27,956 nucleotides of DNA, taken from positions 693,277-721,232 of the forward strand of contig BFEA01000072.1 in the NCBI GenBank assembly GCA_003427395.1, given 5' to 3'. The DNA is from Chara braunii (lineage: Eukaryota > Streptophyta > Charophyceae > Charales > Characeae). Positions 19,801 through 27,956 of this stretch are shown here, in pieces. The translations under genes and the position numbers were made by a program. How positions within the stretch are numbered: the stretch's first letter is position 1; every line of letters starts with the position of its first letter. The notes under the pieces are model-generated. The model saw nothing but the letters and a program-made list of their open reading frames with translations. It was not told the DNA's origin and did no database searches.

Positions 19801-21260
19801 TAATCGGTTTGTCTAGTGCCTCGGCTTGTTCGACTGTTATTGTTTGTTCCAGATATTGAAGCATTTTCTGTTTTGCCTCCCTTGTGTTGGGAGGTGTTGG
19901 TGTAGGGGTCTTTGAGTGATAGAGGTCCTTGTAGAAGTTTTTGGCTATTTCTAACATCCCTTCGCTGTCTGATATCACCGTTTCCATGGCCGTTGTAGGC
20001 CTCAAACCTTCTATTGTGTTAGCTCTTGAGTTGGCCTTAATTCGGGCAAATAAATGTTTTGTCATTGAATCACTGAGCTCATATTCGCACATTCTGGCTC
20101 TTATTTGTAGGCCTTTTAAATACCACCACCTCCAAATGGCCAGTTCCTCTCGCGCTTTTTCGAATATGTCATTATACAGTGGCAAGGAGGGGTTATTTAT
20201 AAGGTTGGTTTCAACCAGTTTTAAAGCAAATTCTAGAGATTGTCTCCTTTGATTCCTTATGGACGCGAGCTTTTTAGAGATTTTTGCCGCAGTGATTGAG
20301 AGGGTGGAATAACTTTTTTGGAACCAATCCCACCGAGACTCTGCACTCAAACGTGCAGACCTCTGTCCCATCCAGCAGTCACATATCTCCTTTTGGAAGG
20401 TTTGGCTGAGTAGGAGGGAGTTGTTAAGCTTGTGGAAACTGACACCCTTTTTTACCACTTGGTCAAAGCATAGCACTAGCTCTATTGGTTTGTGGTCCAG
20501 TCCTGTGTAAGAGGCCAGAGGTAGTACCCTTGACTGCCCCCATCAATATTTCTGACACCAAGAAATAATCAATCTGTGAGAAAGCAGTGTGTTGTGCATG
20601 ATTCTTCTTGACCAGGGTGAATGTTCTTTTAGTGGGGTGTAGGGTTCTGTATGGTTCTACCAGATTGTGGTCCAACATCAATTTTTGAACCGGTATTGCT
20701 TCTGCTGAATTGACATTGTTGGAGGACCGGGATATACGGTCTGTTATCGGGTCCATGGTGGCGTTCCAGTCGCCCGCCAATACACAAGGGGTCAGTGGTG
20801 GGATCAAATTCCTGAGATTTGCCAGAAAGGCCGTTCTGTCTGTCGTCAAATTTGGTGCATATATGTTAATCAGTATAAAATCCTCTTCTTTCCATTTAAG
20901 GTGTGGTAGGCACCATCTTCCTTCAGCCAGATCGACTTTCTTGTCTAGGATTGACCCTGCTTTGTATAGGCGATAGGATTTTGGAATCAAGATTGCGGTC
21001 CCTTTGGAGCTTGTGGAGGGATCTGCTGACCATATTTCGTCCTTTAGGCCTCGTAGTTTCCTTGCCAGAAATGAGTGAATCCTGTCATGTTCTATCGAGA
21101 AGGTGAGGTGAGTTTCTTGGAGTAGTAAAATATCCACTACTTTTTTGTTTTCCATTGTTAATCCTGACAGTAAATCGTTCAACTTTTCTACCTTTTCCAC
21201 TATATTCCCAAGTCCATTGACATTCCAGCTCCTTATGACAAGCCCTTGAGTTCTCCAATC
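16824..21260 (-). pseudogene. LINE ORF2: endonuclease-RT-zf-RVT, broken
   Basis: From 21260 down. Endonuclease: IRSWNVNGLGN, LLLQETHL, INIYAPN, LAGDWNATMD, SQIDYFLVS, and after a frameshift near 20510, LDHKPIE. RT: NYRPISVLTLPYKILA, QTGFIPGRY, FFDFEKAYDQ (first catalytic Asp), QGDPLASS, IMFADDLTVL (catalytic Asp pair). The frame from about 20510 to 18032 is single but carries stops after EELH, GDK, RSV and RLAS. A frameshift at about 18032-18065 leads to a 413-codon frame holding LEFDPAEWAW and the zinc motif CTVCNEGAVEDIVHCLIHC, ending at 16824. Family role: nick the target and prime cDNA from it. All catalytic residues I can place are kept, so inactivation is by stops and shifts. Confidence 0.9.
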
Positions 21261-21367
21261 GATGTGCTCCCTGCCTTGTTGGCTCTTAGTCTATAGCTCT
21301 CCATGGCTATCGTTGTACCTGGTCAGGGGGGTTGGTTGGTAGAGGGGTATCTAAGTTGTTGTTGTTT

Positions 21368-21395
21368 GGGGGGGGGGGGGGGGGGGGGGGGGGGG
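21368..21395. repeat. 28-base G homopolymer
   Basis: An uninterrupted run of 28 G on the plus strand (C on the LINE sense strand), in the spacer between ORF1 and ORF2. Long G runs are rare and unstable and can form quadruplexes. The length may also reflect sequencing or assembly error. Confidence 0.9.
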
Positions 21396-21430
21396 TGTTC
21401 CATGCTCACACCCTCTCCGATTACCTCCTA

Positions 21431-24143
21431 ATCGGTCTTTGGTCCATTGTCCTCCGATGGGGAGAGAGAACCTTTTCTTCCAGTATCTGAACCGCCTGAC
21501 TCCGTCTTTCTACCACTGTCGCTTTCCAACTCGGGGTACAAATCCAGTTTTTCTCTTTCGTCATCCCCATCCCATGAGTCGCAGTCGGAAGCGTCGCTCC
21601 TGTAGAATCTTTCACAATCAGTAGCATATGCTCTTGCGTCCAGATCCTCATCCCCCTCCAACAGTCCTGTCGTGACAATATGGGCAACCGCTGCGGCCAA
21701 CAACTCCGCTGATACCGCTACGCCTGCTAGGATGTTGTAGGGAACCTCGGTCACCGTTCTCCAGGGTTTCCAGATCATCCCGGATCTGAGTTTTGCAGAT
21801 TTTGGTTCTTTGCAATTAGCGGTGAGAATGCCCTCGGGGAGTTCCTGTTGAACTCGCTCGTGCTCTTCTAGATGCTCTCTGAGTCTTCTTGTATGGAGGT
21901 GTCGATCTGTCCCTCCTCCATAGCCACAATCTCAAATACCCCTAGTGGGGTTTCCGTCGTTATTTGTTCTTCGAGTACTTTGACAACATTCACTCCTTCC
22001 ACAAAGTGAGGGATTTTGAAGGATACGTCTGTTGCAATCTGTCATTCCTATGCCTTTGCCACGTATCTGGCTGCAATGAGTGGTCTAATATTTCTCAGGG
22101 TTCTACGAGCTGCTTTGGCCGACTCAATCACCATTGGGGCTTTCCCATTTGTTATCTGCGTGATAGAGGTAAATTCCGGGGTGTATTCTTTGTTCCACTT
22201 TTTCAGCTTCTCTGTCTGGGACAGCACTACTGCCACTTCCTCTTCAAGGAGGTCTCGTTCTGATTTCTCTTCTATTTCTTCTTGTTCGTCATTGGAGTCC
22301 TTTCATTTCTGGTTCTTGCCTATTTTCCTTGCCTTGGGTCGCAGATCCTGGAAGTTGTCTTTTGTTGTAGGGATGGTTTTGTCCTTGTCCTCAGTTCCCT
22401 GGTCTCTTGCTCTTTTCTTTTCTGCATATCTGAAGGCCGCGTACTCAGAAAAATTTGTCTGCTTTTTCCTTTTTGAGCATTTCGTACTGGTTAGAGGAAT
22501 TGTTGATCCCCGCAATGGCCTCCTTACCATTCACCTGAGGTCTCTCTGCGTGTTTCAGGCAAGCTACCCGGACATCAAAAGCATATTCCCGTTCCCTTTT
22601 CCACTTTTCCACATATTCCTTGAGCCAGGCCAATGATTGCCTGGATCAATGATCCTCATCCGTGGAACCCGCGTCTGAAGCACTATTCCTTCCTTCCGGT
22701 TCCCCATCTGCCTTGCCCCCTGTCAGATCAGCATTCATTGCTTCCTCATCTTTTGTTGCTTTTGTCATTTTCGCTTCCTTTCCTTCTTTAGACTCCCCTG
22801 CCTTCCTTCTCTTTGGCCCCAACTCCTTCTCCAATTGTCTGCCATCCCCATGTAATGATCGCTTGTTATCAATCTGCGTTTTGTCCCTCCTTTTGTATGT
22901 TTGCAGTTCCGCTTGTTTCAATGTTTCCCTGAATATCGTTGGCTCCTTGTTATATTCTTGCTCAATCTGTTCCCTTATGGTGTCTAGATCACACAACAGA
23001 TCTTCCCTTGCCTTCTCCTCCCTGATTACCCGCGAGTCCATGATGGGATTGGTGTTGATTTTCATCGGGTTTCCTTTTATTTTCCCCGTTGCTTTCTTTC
23101 GCCATCTGCTGTCTGACAGGGGAAAAATGTCCGTTTTTTTGACAGATGGTGTCTGATCCGCGAAATGCCACACCCAGTCGGGTTCATCCAGGTTGTCATC
23201 GAAGACCCATCTGTCATAGCATGAGTCAGCTACGAACCATATTTCAGGTCGAACCATATTTCAGGTGCATCTTCTACTTCCACCAGCATGTTTGGCGGAA
23301 GCTTCAGTTCTTTCGATTGTTTCGGGAACTTTGGGCAGGCAGGATCAGTTCCCAGGTGTCCCCGCTCTCTGCAGCGGAAGCAGATGAGTGAGGTTTTGGT
23401 TGATATCCTTACCTCTACCAGCCTGTTTTCTATCTGAAATTTCCAGGCTGGTGGGAAGACTGGGGGGTCATCTGTTTGGACGTCAAGGATCGCTGTCATG
23501 GTTCCGCAGTGTGGAGCCATAAATTCTGGCGTCGGTAGAATCCATTTCAGAATCTTGTTTCTGGTATACTGTCGCTCTAGTCTGTCGACCAGCATTCCAT
23601 GAAAACCGGGTTGGATGTTGTCAAACTGGACCCAGAAGTGTTCCTTCAGCAGAGTTTGTTTGTAGGAAATTGCGAATACTAGGTTCTGTCTTTGGACTGA
23701 CAGTTTTTTCCATCTAGTGATGGTGCAGACTGATCCGTGACAGTTTTGGATTGCATTTCGGCTGCGATCCGTGCATGGTCCTCATGGATAAAGATCACCA
23801 TGATGTTGTTCCGTCCCAAGCTCTGCAATGAGTAAGTGTCCCCAATCTGTTTGAGTTTTGGCTCCTTTCGGATTGTGTCCATTATCCACTTCCTCTTCTC
23901 TGTTGGCTGGAGATCTGCGTCGTGGCGTGCAAAATTGAATACTACTCCATGTTTTCGTGCAGATCGTCCAGTTCGGCTCTTTTCTTCAGGGTATTTTCAA
24001 ACGATCACCTCCTCTTCCTTGTCGTCTACTATTTGTTTTTCGGTTGATATCAAGAATTTGAGAGCTTCGTTGTCGATGATATTGACTGTTTTTTCGGCTA
24101 TTGCTTGATCAGTCGGGCCCGTGCCTTGAGCTAGATTAGCCAT
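21431..24143 (-). pseudogene. LINE ORF1: nucleic-acid-binding protein, broken
   Basis: Starts MANLAQGTGPTDQ at 24143 and hits a stop after 48 residues (23997); later frames continue the protein. NNIMVIFIHEDHARIAAEM (about 23790) and the segment up to WKFQIENRLVEVRI look like the central domain of plant LINE ORF1 (DUF4283-like), followed by a zinc knuckle CFRCRERGHLGTDPAC, CX2CX4HX6C, near 23345-23390. A 17-bp tandem duplication at 23234-23267 then shifts the frame. The rest is a long charged tail in several frames (22646-23257 Lys/Glu-rich; 21428-21778 acidic, Asp/Glu/Ser-rich). Such proteins bind element RNA. The unusual length of the acidic tail may include unrelated DNA. Confidence 0.75.
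23234..23267 (-). repeat. 17-bp tandem duplication that breaks ORF1
   Basis: GAACCATATTTCAGGTC (23234-23250) is repeated at 23251-23267 with only the last base differing. Seventeen is not a multiple of three, and the two ORF1 frames meet exactly here, both encoding PEIWF. This duplication is therefore the cause of the frameshift. Confidence 0.92.
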
Positions 24144-24200
24144 CTTTCAATGTGATTAGCCTAATCCTCTCTCGCTATCACTATCTTTTTCGGGGGAGTC

Positions 24201-24360
24201 AGAAGAGAGGGTGGTACGTATCGTAAGATGTTCTTACTGGGCCGTCGTTAACGGGGTGGGTCTGTCTGGACAGGGTAGAGATGGACTTGATGTGAGATGT
24301 GGGGCAGGGGCGGGGTTAGCTGGACCAGGTGAAGGCATCATGGGGCCTTGACATAAGATA
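24201..24360. other. LINE 5' flank or leader
   Basis: Between the ORF1 start region and the G-rich array. Gradually G-rich, no open frame of note. It may be the LINE 5' UTR. Confidence 0.4.
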
Positions 24361-26090
24361 AGGATCGGGAGGGAATCAAAGCGGGTTGGGATCGGGGGCG
24401 AAGTGGGGGCGAGTGGAAGTCGAGGTGGGTTGGGATCGTAGTGGGTCGAGATCAGGGGTGAAGTGGGAGCGGGTGGGAGTCGTGGTGAGTCAGGATCGAA
24501 GCGGGTCGGGGTCGGGAGGGAGTCGAAAGGTGATGGGGCTGGGATCGGGTGGGAGTCGAATTGGGTTGGGATCGGGACCGAATGGGGTCGAGGTGAGATC
24601 GGGTAAGAGTCGATCTGGCTTGGATCCGAGCCGGGGGGGAAATCAAACTAGGTCGGGACCAGGGGCGAAGTGAGGGCGTAAGATCTGGATCGGGGTGGGT
24701 GGGCGTTGGGGTTGGATGGGGTCGTGGGCGAGAGTCGAGGTGGGTCGGGATCGGAGGTGAGGTGGGAGCGGATGGAAGTCAATGTGGGTTGGGGACGAAG
24801 TGGGTCGGGATCAGGTGGAGGTCGAAGTAGGTTGGGGTTGGGATCGAGAGGGAGTTGAAGTGAATTGGGATCGGGGTCTGGTGGATCGGGTATGAGTCGA
24901 AAATGCGGGGATCGGGGTCGGGAGGGGATCAGCGCGGGAAGGGATCAGGGGTGAAGTGGGGGCGGGTGGGAAATCGAGGCCACTTGGGATCGAAGTGGGT
25001 CAGGGTCGGGGGCGAAGTGGGAGCGGGTGGGAGTCGAGGTGAGTAGGGATCAAAATGGGTCGAGGTCGGGAGGGAGTCGAAAGGTTTTGGGATTGGGGTT
25101 GGGTGGGAGCCGACGTAGGTTGGGATCGGGATCGAATGGGAGTCGAAGTGGGATTGGATAAAAGTCGAGATGGGTTGGGGTCGGGGACCGGGGGGAGATC
25201 AAGGTGTGTCGGGACCAGGGGCAGAGCGAGGGCGGGCGGGAATCGAGGCGAGCTGGGATCGAAGTAGGTCGGGATCGAGGGCAATGTGGGAGCGGGTGGG
25301 AGTCTAGGTGAGATGGAATCGAAGAGGGTCGGGATGGGGGGCAAGGTGAGAGCGGGCGCGAGTCGGGGTGAGTTAGGATCGGAGTGGGATGGGATCGGGT
25401 GGGAGTCGGGTGAGTTGGGATTGGGATCGGGTAGGAGTAGTGGGCTGGGATCAAGGTCGGGATGGAATGGGAGTGGGTCGGGATCGGGGGTGAAGTGAGG
25501 GCAGGTGGGAATCGAGGTGATTGGGATCGAAGTGTGTCGGAAGCGGGGGCGAGGTGGGAGCGGGCGGGAGTCCAGGTGATTAAGATCGAGGTGGGTCGGG
25601 ATGGGGGGTAAATTGGGAGCGAGCGTGAGTCAAGGTGGGTTAGGATCAAAAGTGGATTGGGGTCGGGTGGGGGTTGAAGTGGGTTGGGATTGGGATCGGA
25701 TAGGACTGAAAGTGGGTTGGAGTCGTAGTCGAAGTGGGACGAGATCGGGGTGAAGATGGGATCGAGTGGACGTTGAAGTTGGTCAGGATCGGGAGTCGAA
25801 GAGTGGGAGGTGGAAGGGTGAGAGTCGAAGTGTTCGGGGATCGAGATCGGGTGGGCGTCGAAGAGGGTCGGGATCGGGTGGGAGTCGAAGTGGGTAGGGA
25901 TTAGGGCCGTGTTGAAGTGGGTTGGAGTCGGGATCGAAGACGAGGTGGGTTGGAGTTGGGATCGGGTAGGGGTCGAAAAAGGGGTAGATTGGGGGTTGAA
26001 GTGGGTTGGGATTTAGATTGGGAGGGAGTCGAAGTGAGTTGGGGGCGGGGTCGAGACGGGGATGGGTGGGTCGGATGGGATCTTGGTGAG
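24361..26090. repeat. G-rich minisatellite with about 555-bp higher-order repeat
   Basis: About 1.7 kb of short, variable units built from GGGATCGGG, GGGTGGGAGTCGA and GAAGTGGG blocks on the plus strand. Two larger blocks align: GTCGGGAGGGAGTCGAAAGG at 24511 and 25065, and GTCGGGACCAGGGGC at 24652 and 25208, offsets 554 and 556, with intermediate sequence also similar. The Pro/Ser/Arg-rich (minus) and Gly-rich (plus) open frames across it are by-products of low complexity, not genes. Confidence 0.9.
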
Positions 26091-26600
26091 GGGAACAAGA
26101 AAGGATTGGGGTGGGTTAGTCGGGCGGTGGGAAGGAGGAGAGGGAGCGTTTAGCTCTCACTCGAAAGATTCTTGATTTACGGCCGGTCCGTCTTTGGCGA
26201 TCAGGTAGCTGCAACGACGAAGCGCGGAGGACGATACTCCAAGGATTCGGTGAAGGTTCCTCGTCGACGGCTGATGGTTCCCTTCTTGCTTAGTGGAGGT
26301 ACAAATCCTGTACTTGGGGCTTCGCAGGCTGCTGATGTGGGCGTCCTCTGAAGACTAGTAGAGTCAGTTAGCATGACATCGAGCCATCTTGGATGAGATC
26401 ACGGTGCGAAGCGCCCACACGTGGCGAGGCGCGCGCGCATGCACGCGCACGTAAGCTTACAACTATGGCTGGCCTTGTCAGCGACGAGCGTCGAGTGGGG
26501 GGTGCGGGCCTAGTGCAGTGTCGCGCTAACCGAGTGGCGCGGTCGTGAAAAAATCTCCACACACCGTATGGATCCAGTTTCTAGGAGAAGCAATTGCTGC
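26091..26600. other. CpG-rich sequence, no recognised gene
   Basis: CpG-dense around 26205-26275 and 26384-26545, unlike most of the window. An alternating purine-pyrimidine run of 25 bases lies at 26429-26453 (GCGCGCGCGCATGCACGCGC and onward), a Z-DNA-prone pattern. No domain was found in either direction. It could be a promoter or leader for the repeat array and LINE, which are transcribed leftward, but nothing proves it. Confidence 0.4.
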
Positions 26601-26833
26601 TAAGTTCTTAGAATGAGCTTAACACCTATTTATGAACCCTGCTTTTCCACTTACTCACATAATTTATTAATTTCACACCGGGACGTAGTGCTCATATGAC
26701 CGTCAATGTTAATTCTCAATTTTTAGGATATTCTTTATGTAATCTCTATGTATAATTAATTTATGCACAATTATTAATTTATGCAATTTACACAATTTGT
26801 ATATCCCCTCTCACGACAAGCTTGAGTCGCTGC
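26601..26833. other. AT-rich sequence, no recognised gene
   Basis: AT-rich run with the 13-base direct repeat ATTAATTTATGCA at 26755-26767 and 26773-26785. It borders the mitochondrial-like fragment and may partly share its origin. Confidence 0.4.
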
Positions 26834-26935
26834 AGCAAGAGTACACTACAAAGTGGTTTTGTGTACCATTACGCTTTTCTTCTGTTAATCGGGCTAACCA
26901 TACTTATAACCATCATAGGTCTTTGGGACTTTGTG
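26834..26935 (+). pseudogene. nad5: nad5 C-terminal fragment, probable mitochondrial insertion
   Basis: The plus frame translates SKSTLQSGFVYHYAFLLLIG followed by LTILITIIGLWDFV. The block LQSG..YHYAF..L.GLT......G.WDF is, as I know the family, the C-terminal membrane region of NADH dehydrogenase subunit 5 of plant mitochondria, a proton-pumping subunit of complex I. Only some 34 codons match. Upstream codons and those after 26935 show no further nad5 similarity, and there is no start, so this is a dead piece in nuclear repeat DNA. It is not followed by the rest of the usual nad5 tail. Identification is by recall of the motif without an alignment. Confidence 0.6.
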
Positions 26936-27391
26936 ATACATGCTCTATTGAGCGATGTATATGGAGCCAAGGATCGACAAAGTGATGAAAAGGACTCGAA
27001 TGGACAATGCAGCATCAGCAAAGCATCAACAAGCAATGTACATCCGGATACATACTGAAATAGCATAATGTAGCGCAACAGAAGACTCAAAGATATGACC
27101 TGACCTATCAAATACTGACGCGACACCCCATCATACACCACACATGTGAGAGAGAGGGGAGGGACCGCATACATAGAAGAAAGGTCCCTCCTTGAGCACG
27201 CACATGGGGAGATAGCACAGATGAGGAGATGGGGGGGTGGGAGGTGAGACAAAGATGGAGGTGAGGGAGAATACCAAGATCACGACAACGAAGTCCAAAT
27301 ATAGTTTCCCTGTTGAATGTCCAATCAATATCTGCCACAAGATGTCGAATCAGATCCTGGGCCTCATGGCCCAATGTAACCTCTGACTGTA
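26936..27391. other. No recognised gene
   Basis: Purine-rich on the plus strand around 27145-27290. Minus-strand open frames across 26869-27491 are low in complexity and show no domain. Confidence 0.45.
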
Positions 27392-27458
27392 ACCTCTCTC
27401 TCTCTCTGTCTCTCTCTCTGAAAGAAGAAGAAGAGAAGGAAGGAGGAAGGAGGAAGAA
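27392..27458. repeat. (CT)n tract followed by GA/GAA-rich tract
   Basis: An interrupted CT repeat (27395-27420) passes directly into a purine run of AAG, GGA and AGGA units (27421-27458). The two halves are roughly complementary and could fold back. Confidence 0.85.
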
Positions 27459-27810
27459 TAGATGAAGGTGTTGTCCTCCTCGCTGTCGCACCTGCAGGTA
27501 ACTGCCACCATGTACTACTTCCGCCGGCGTCTCTCTCTGTGCAGGTCACTGGCGTGTAGTCCAGCTATGGCGCCCAGGTAAGCACTGCCTCAGCAGGTAT
27601 GGCCTCCGCCCCACCTCCTACCTATGCCTCTATACCTTAGCGCAGCGCTGTGTCGCGCTGCTCCAGCAGCGTGTCGACCAAGAAGTGAGCTACTCAAACT
27701 GTGTGTCTGCCCTGGCCTGGCCCAGCTATGTGTAGCGCTGGGGCTCACTGGTGTGCCTCTGGTGCTTGGCCTGAAACGGCCTGCCTGGGTCCCCTCCGGA
27801 CGTCCAGGCC

Positions 27811-27833
27811 CTCCCTGCTGCATCAGCAGGGAG
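27811..27833. repeat. Perfect 10-bp inverted repeat
   Basis: CTCCCTGCTG, loop CAT, CAGCAGGGAG. A perfect hairpin with a three-base loop. Confidence 0.95.
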
Positions 27834-27860
27834 TGTCCGCTACCAGACGAAAACGAACTT

Positions 27861-27874
27861 GGCCCGAAAGGGCC
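27861..27874. repeat. Short hairpin with GAAA loop
   Basis: GGCCC-GAAA-GGGCC, a five-pair all-GC stem with a GNRA-type tetraloop if transcribed from the plus strand. Confidence 0.8.
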
Positions 27875-27917
27875 TGGCCACGAATGGAGAAGGCCCAAAA
27901 CGTGGCCGTGGTCCGAA

Positions 27918-27953
27918 CAGACTGTGTGTCTGTTAGGACACACTGCAAGTCTG
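27918..27953. repeat. Interrupted 13-bp inverted repeat
   Basis: CAGACT-GTGTGTC, loop TGTTAG, GACACAC, then TGCA unpaired, then AGTCTG. Seven inner and six outer pairs with a four-base bulge on one side. Confidence 0.85.
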
Positions 27954-27956
27954 AAA

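Larger units (their letters stand above)
16005..24200 (-). mobile_element. Near full-length LINE retrotransposon, about 8.2 kb
   Basis: Read on the minus strand: 5' part near 24200, ORF1 (24143 to about 21430), short spacer with a 28-nt homopolymer, ORF2 with endonuclease, RT and zinc motif (about 21260-16824), then a 3' UTR of about 820 bp ending at the gap, whose edge begins a T run. Two ORFs with an apurinic-type endonuclease upstream of RT place it with the L1-like elements of plants and algae. ORF2 has four in-frame stops and at least two frameshifts and ORF1 is split, so it is inactive. The exact 5' end is not defined. Confidence 0.85.
27459..27956. other. No recognised gene; hairpin-rich window end
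   Basis: GC-rich, with minus-strand open frames (27590-27943) of low-complexity composition and no domain. Three strong inverted repeats lie in the last 150 bases. The composition recalls the LTRs at 457 and 4300, but no direct match was found. Confidence 0.4.

Noticed and set aside
22016-22636. 206-codon plus-strand frame
   Set aside because: Phe/Ser/Leu-rich shadow of the charged minus-strand LINE ORF1 region.
24386-26153. Long open frames on both strands across the G-rich array
   Set aside because: They arise from low-complexity repeats free of stop codons, with no start context or domain.
27590-27943. 117-codon minus-strand frame as a gene
   Set aside because: Composition follows GC-rich, hairpin-rich DNA and no domain is visible.
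1-27956. A previously undescribed multi-gene system
   Set aside because: All recognisable coding regions belong to known retrotransposon families or to an organelle fragment, and they are mutually unrelated and broken.

Overview
The window is a eukaryotic, repeat-dominated stretch of nuclear DNA with no intact cellular gene that I can support. Nearly everything recognisable is decayed retrotransposon: Ty3/gypsy chromodomain elements and non-LTR (LINE) elements, nested in one another and interrupted by stops, frameshifts and deletions. Plant-type LINE ORF1 (central domain plus CCHC knuckle), C-terminal zf-RVT-like zinc motifs in LINE ORF2, chromoviral gypsy elements, CCCTAAA-type motifs and a plant-like mitochondrial nad5 tail fragment point to a streptophyte. 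A large-genome alga such as Chara would fit, but the sequence alone does not prove that.

Layout. 1-1978: remnant of a minus-strand LINE (3' UTR repeat and ORF2 C-terminus), split by an LTR of about 925 bp (457-1381). 1979-5248: plus-strand gypsy element with a deleted gag/protease/RT part, RNase H-integrase-chromodomain pseudogene, polypurine tract and 3' LTR of the same family. 5249-8195: degenerate tandem repeats, then a second, minus-strand chromovirus (RNase H, integrase, chromodomain) in several frames. 8196-9956: 5'-truncated plus-strand LINE with a 422-codon open frame and a 29-nt poly(A) tail. 9957-15638: a mosaic of LINE pieces on both strands, minisatellites, repeats and unassigned DNA. 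15639-16004: 3' end of another minus-strand LINE copy, ending in an assembly gap. 16005 to about 24200: the best-preserved element, a minus-strand LINE of about 8 kb with ORF1, a 28-nt G run, ORF2 (endonuclease, RT, zinc motif) and a 3' UTR. 24361-26090: G-rich minisatellite with higher-order structure of about 555 bp, immediately 5' of that LINE. 26150-27956: CpG-rich DNA, AT-rich DNA, a short mitochondrial nad5-like fragment, microsatellites and a group of strong hairpins.

The elements do not form a working system. Each has at least one disabling lesion except the truncated LINE fragment at 8196-9956, which cannot be autonomous because it lacks endonuclease and RT. I found no CRISPR array, rRNA, tRNA or defence or biosynthetic cluster. 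The points most worth follow-up are the nad5-like insertion, the higher-order G-rich array at the LINE 5' end, the tandem LINE 3' ends beside the gap, the nested LTR history, and precise small tandem duplications inside LINE reading frames.
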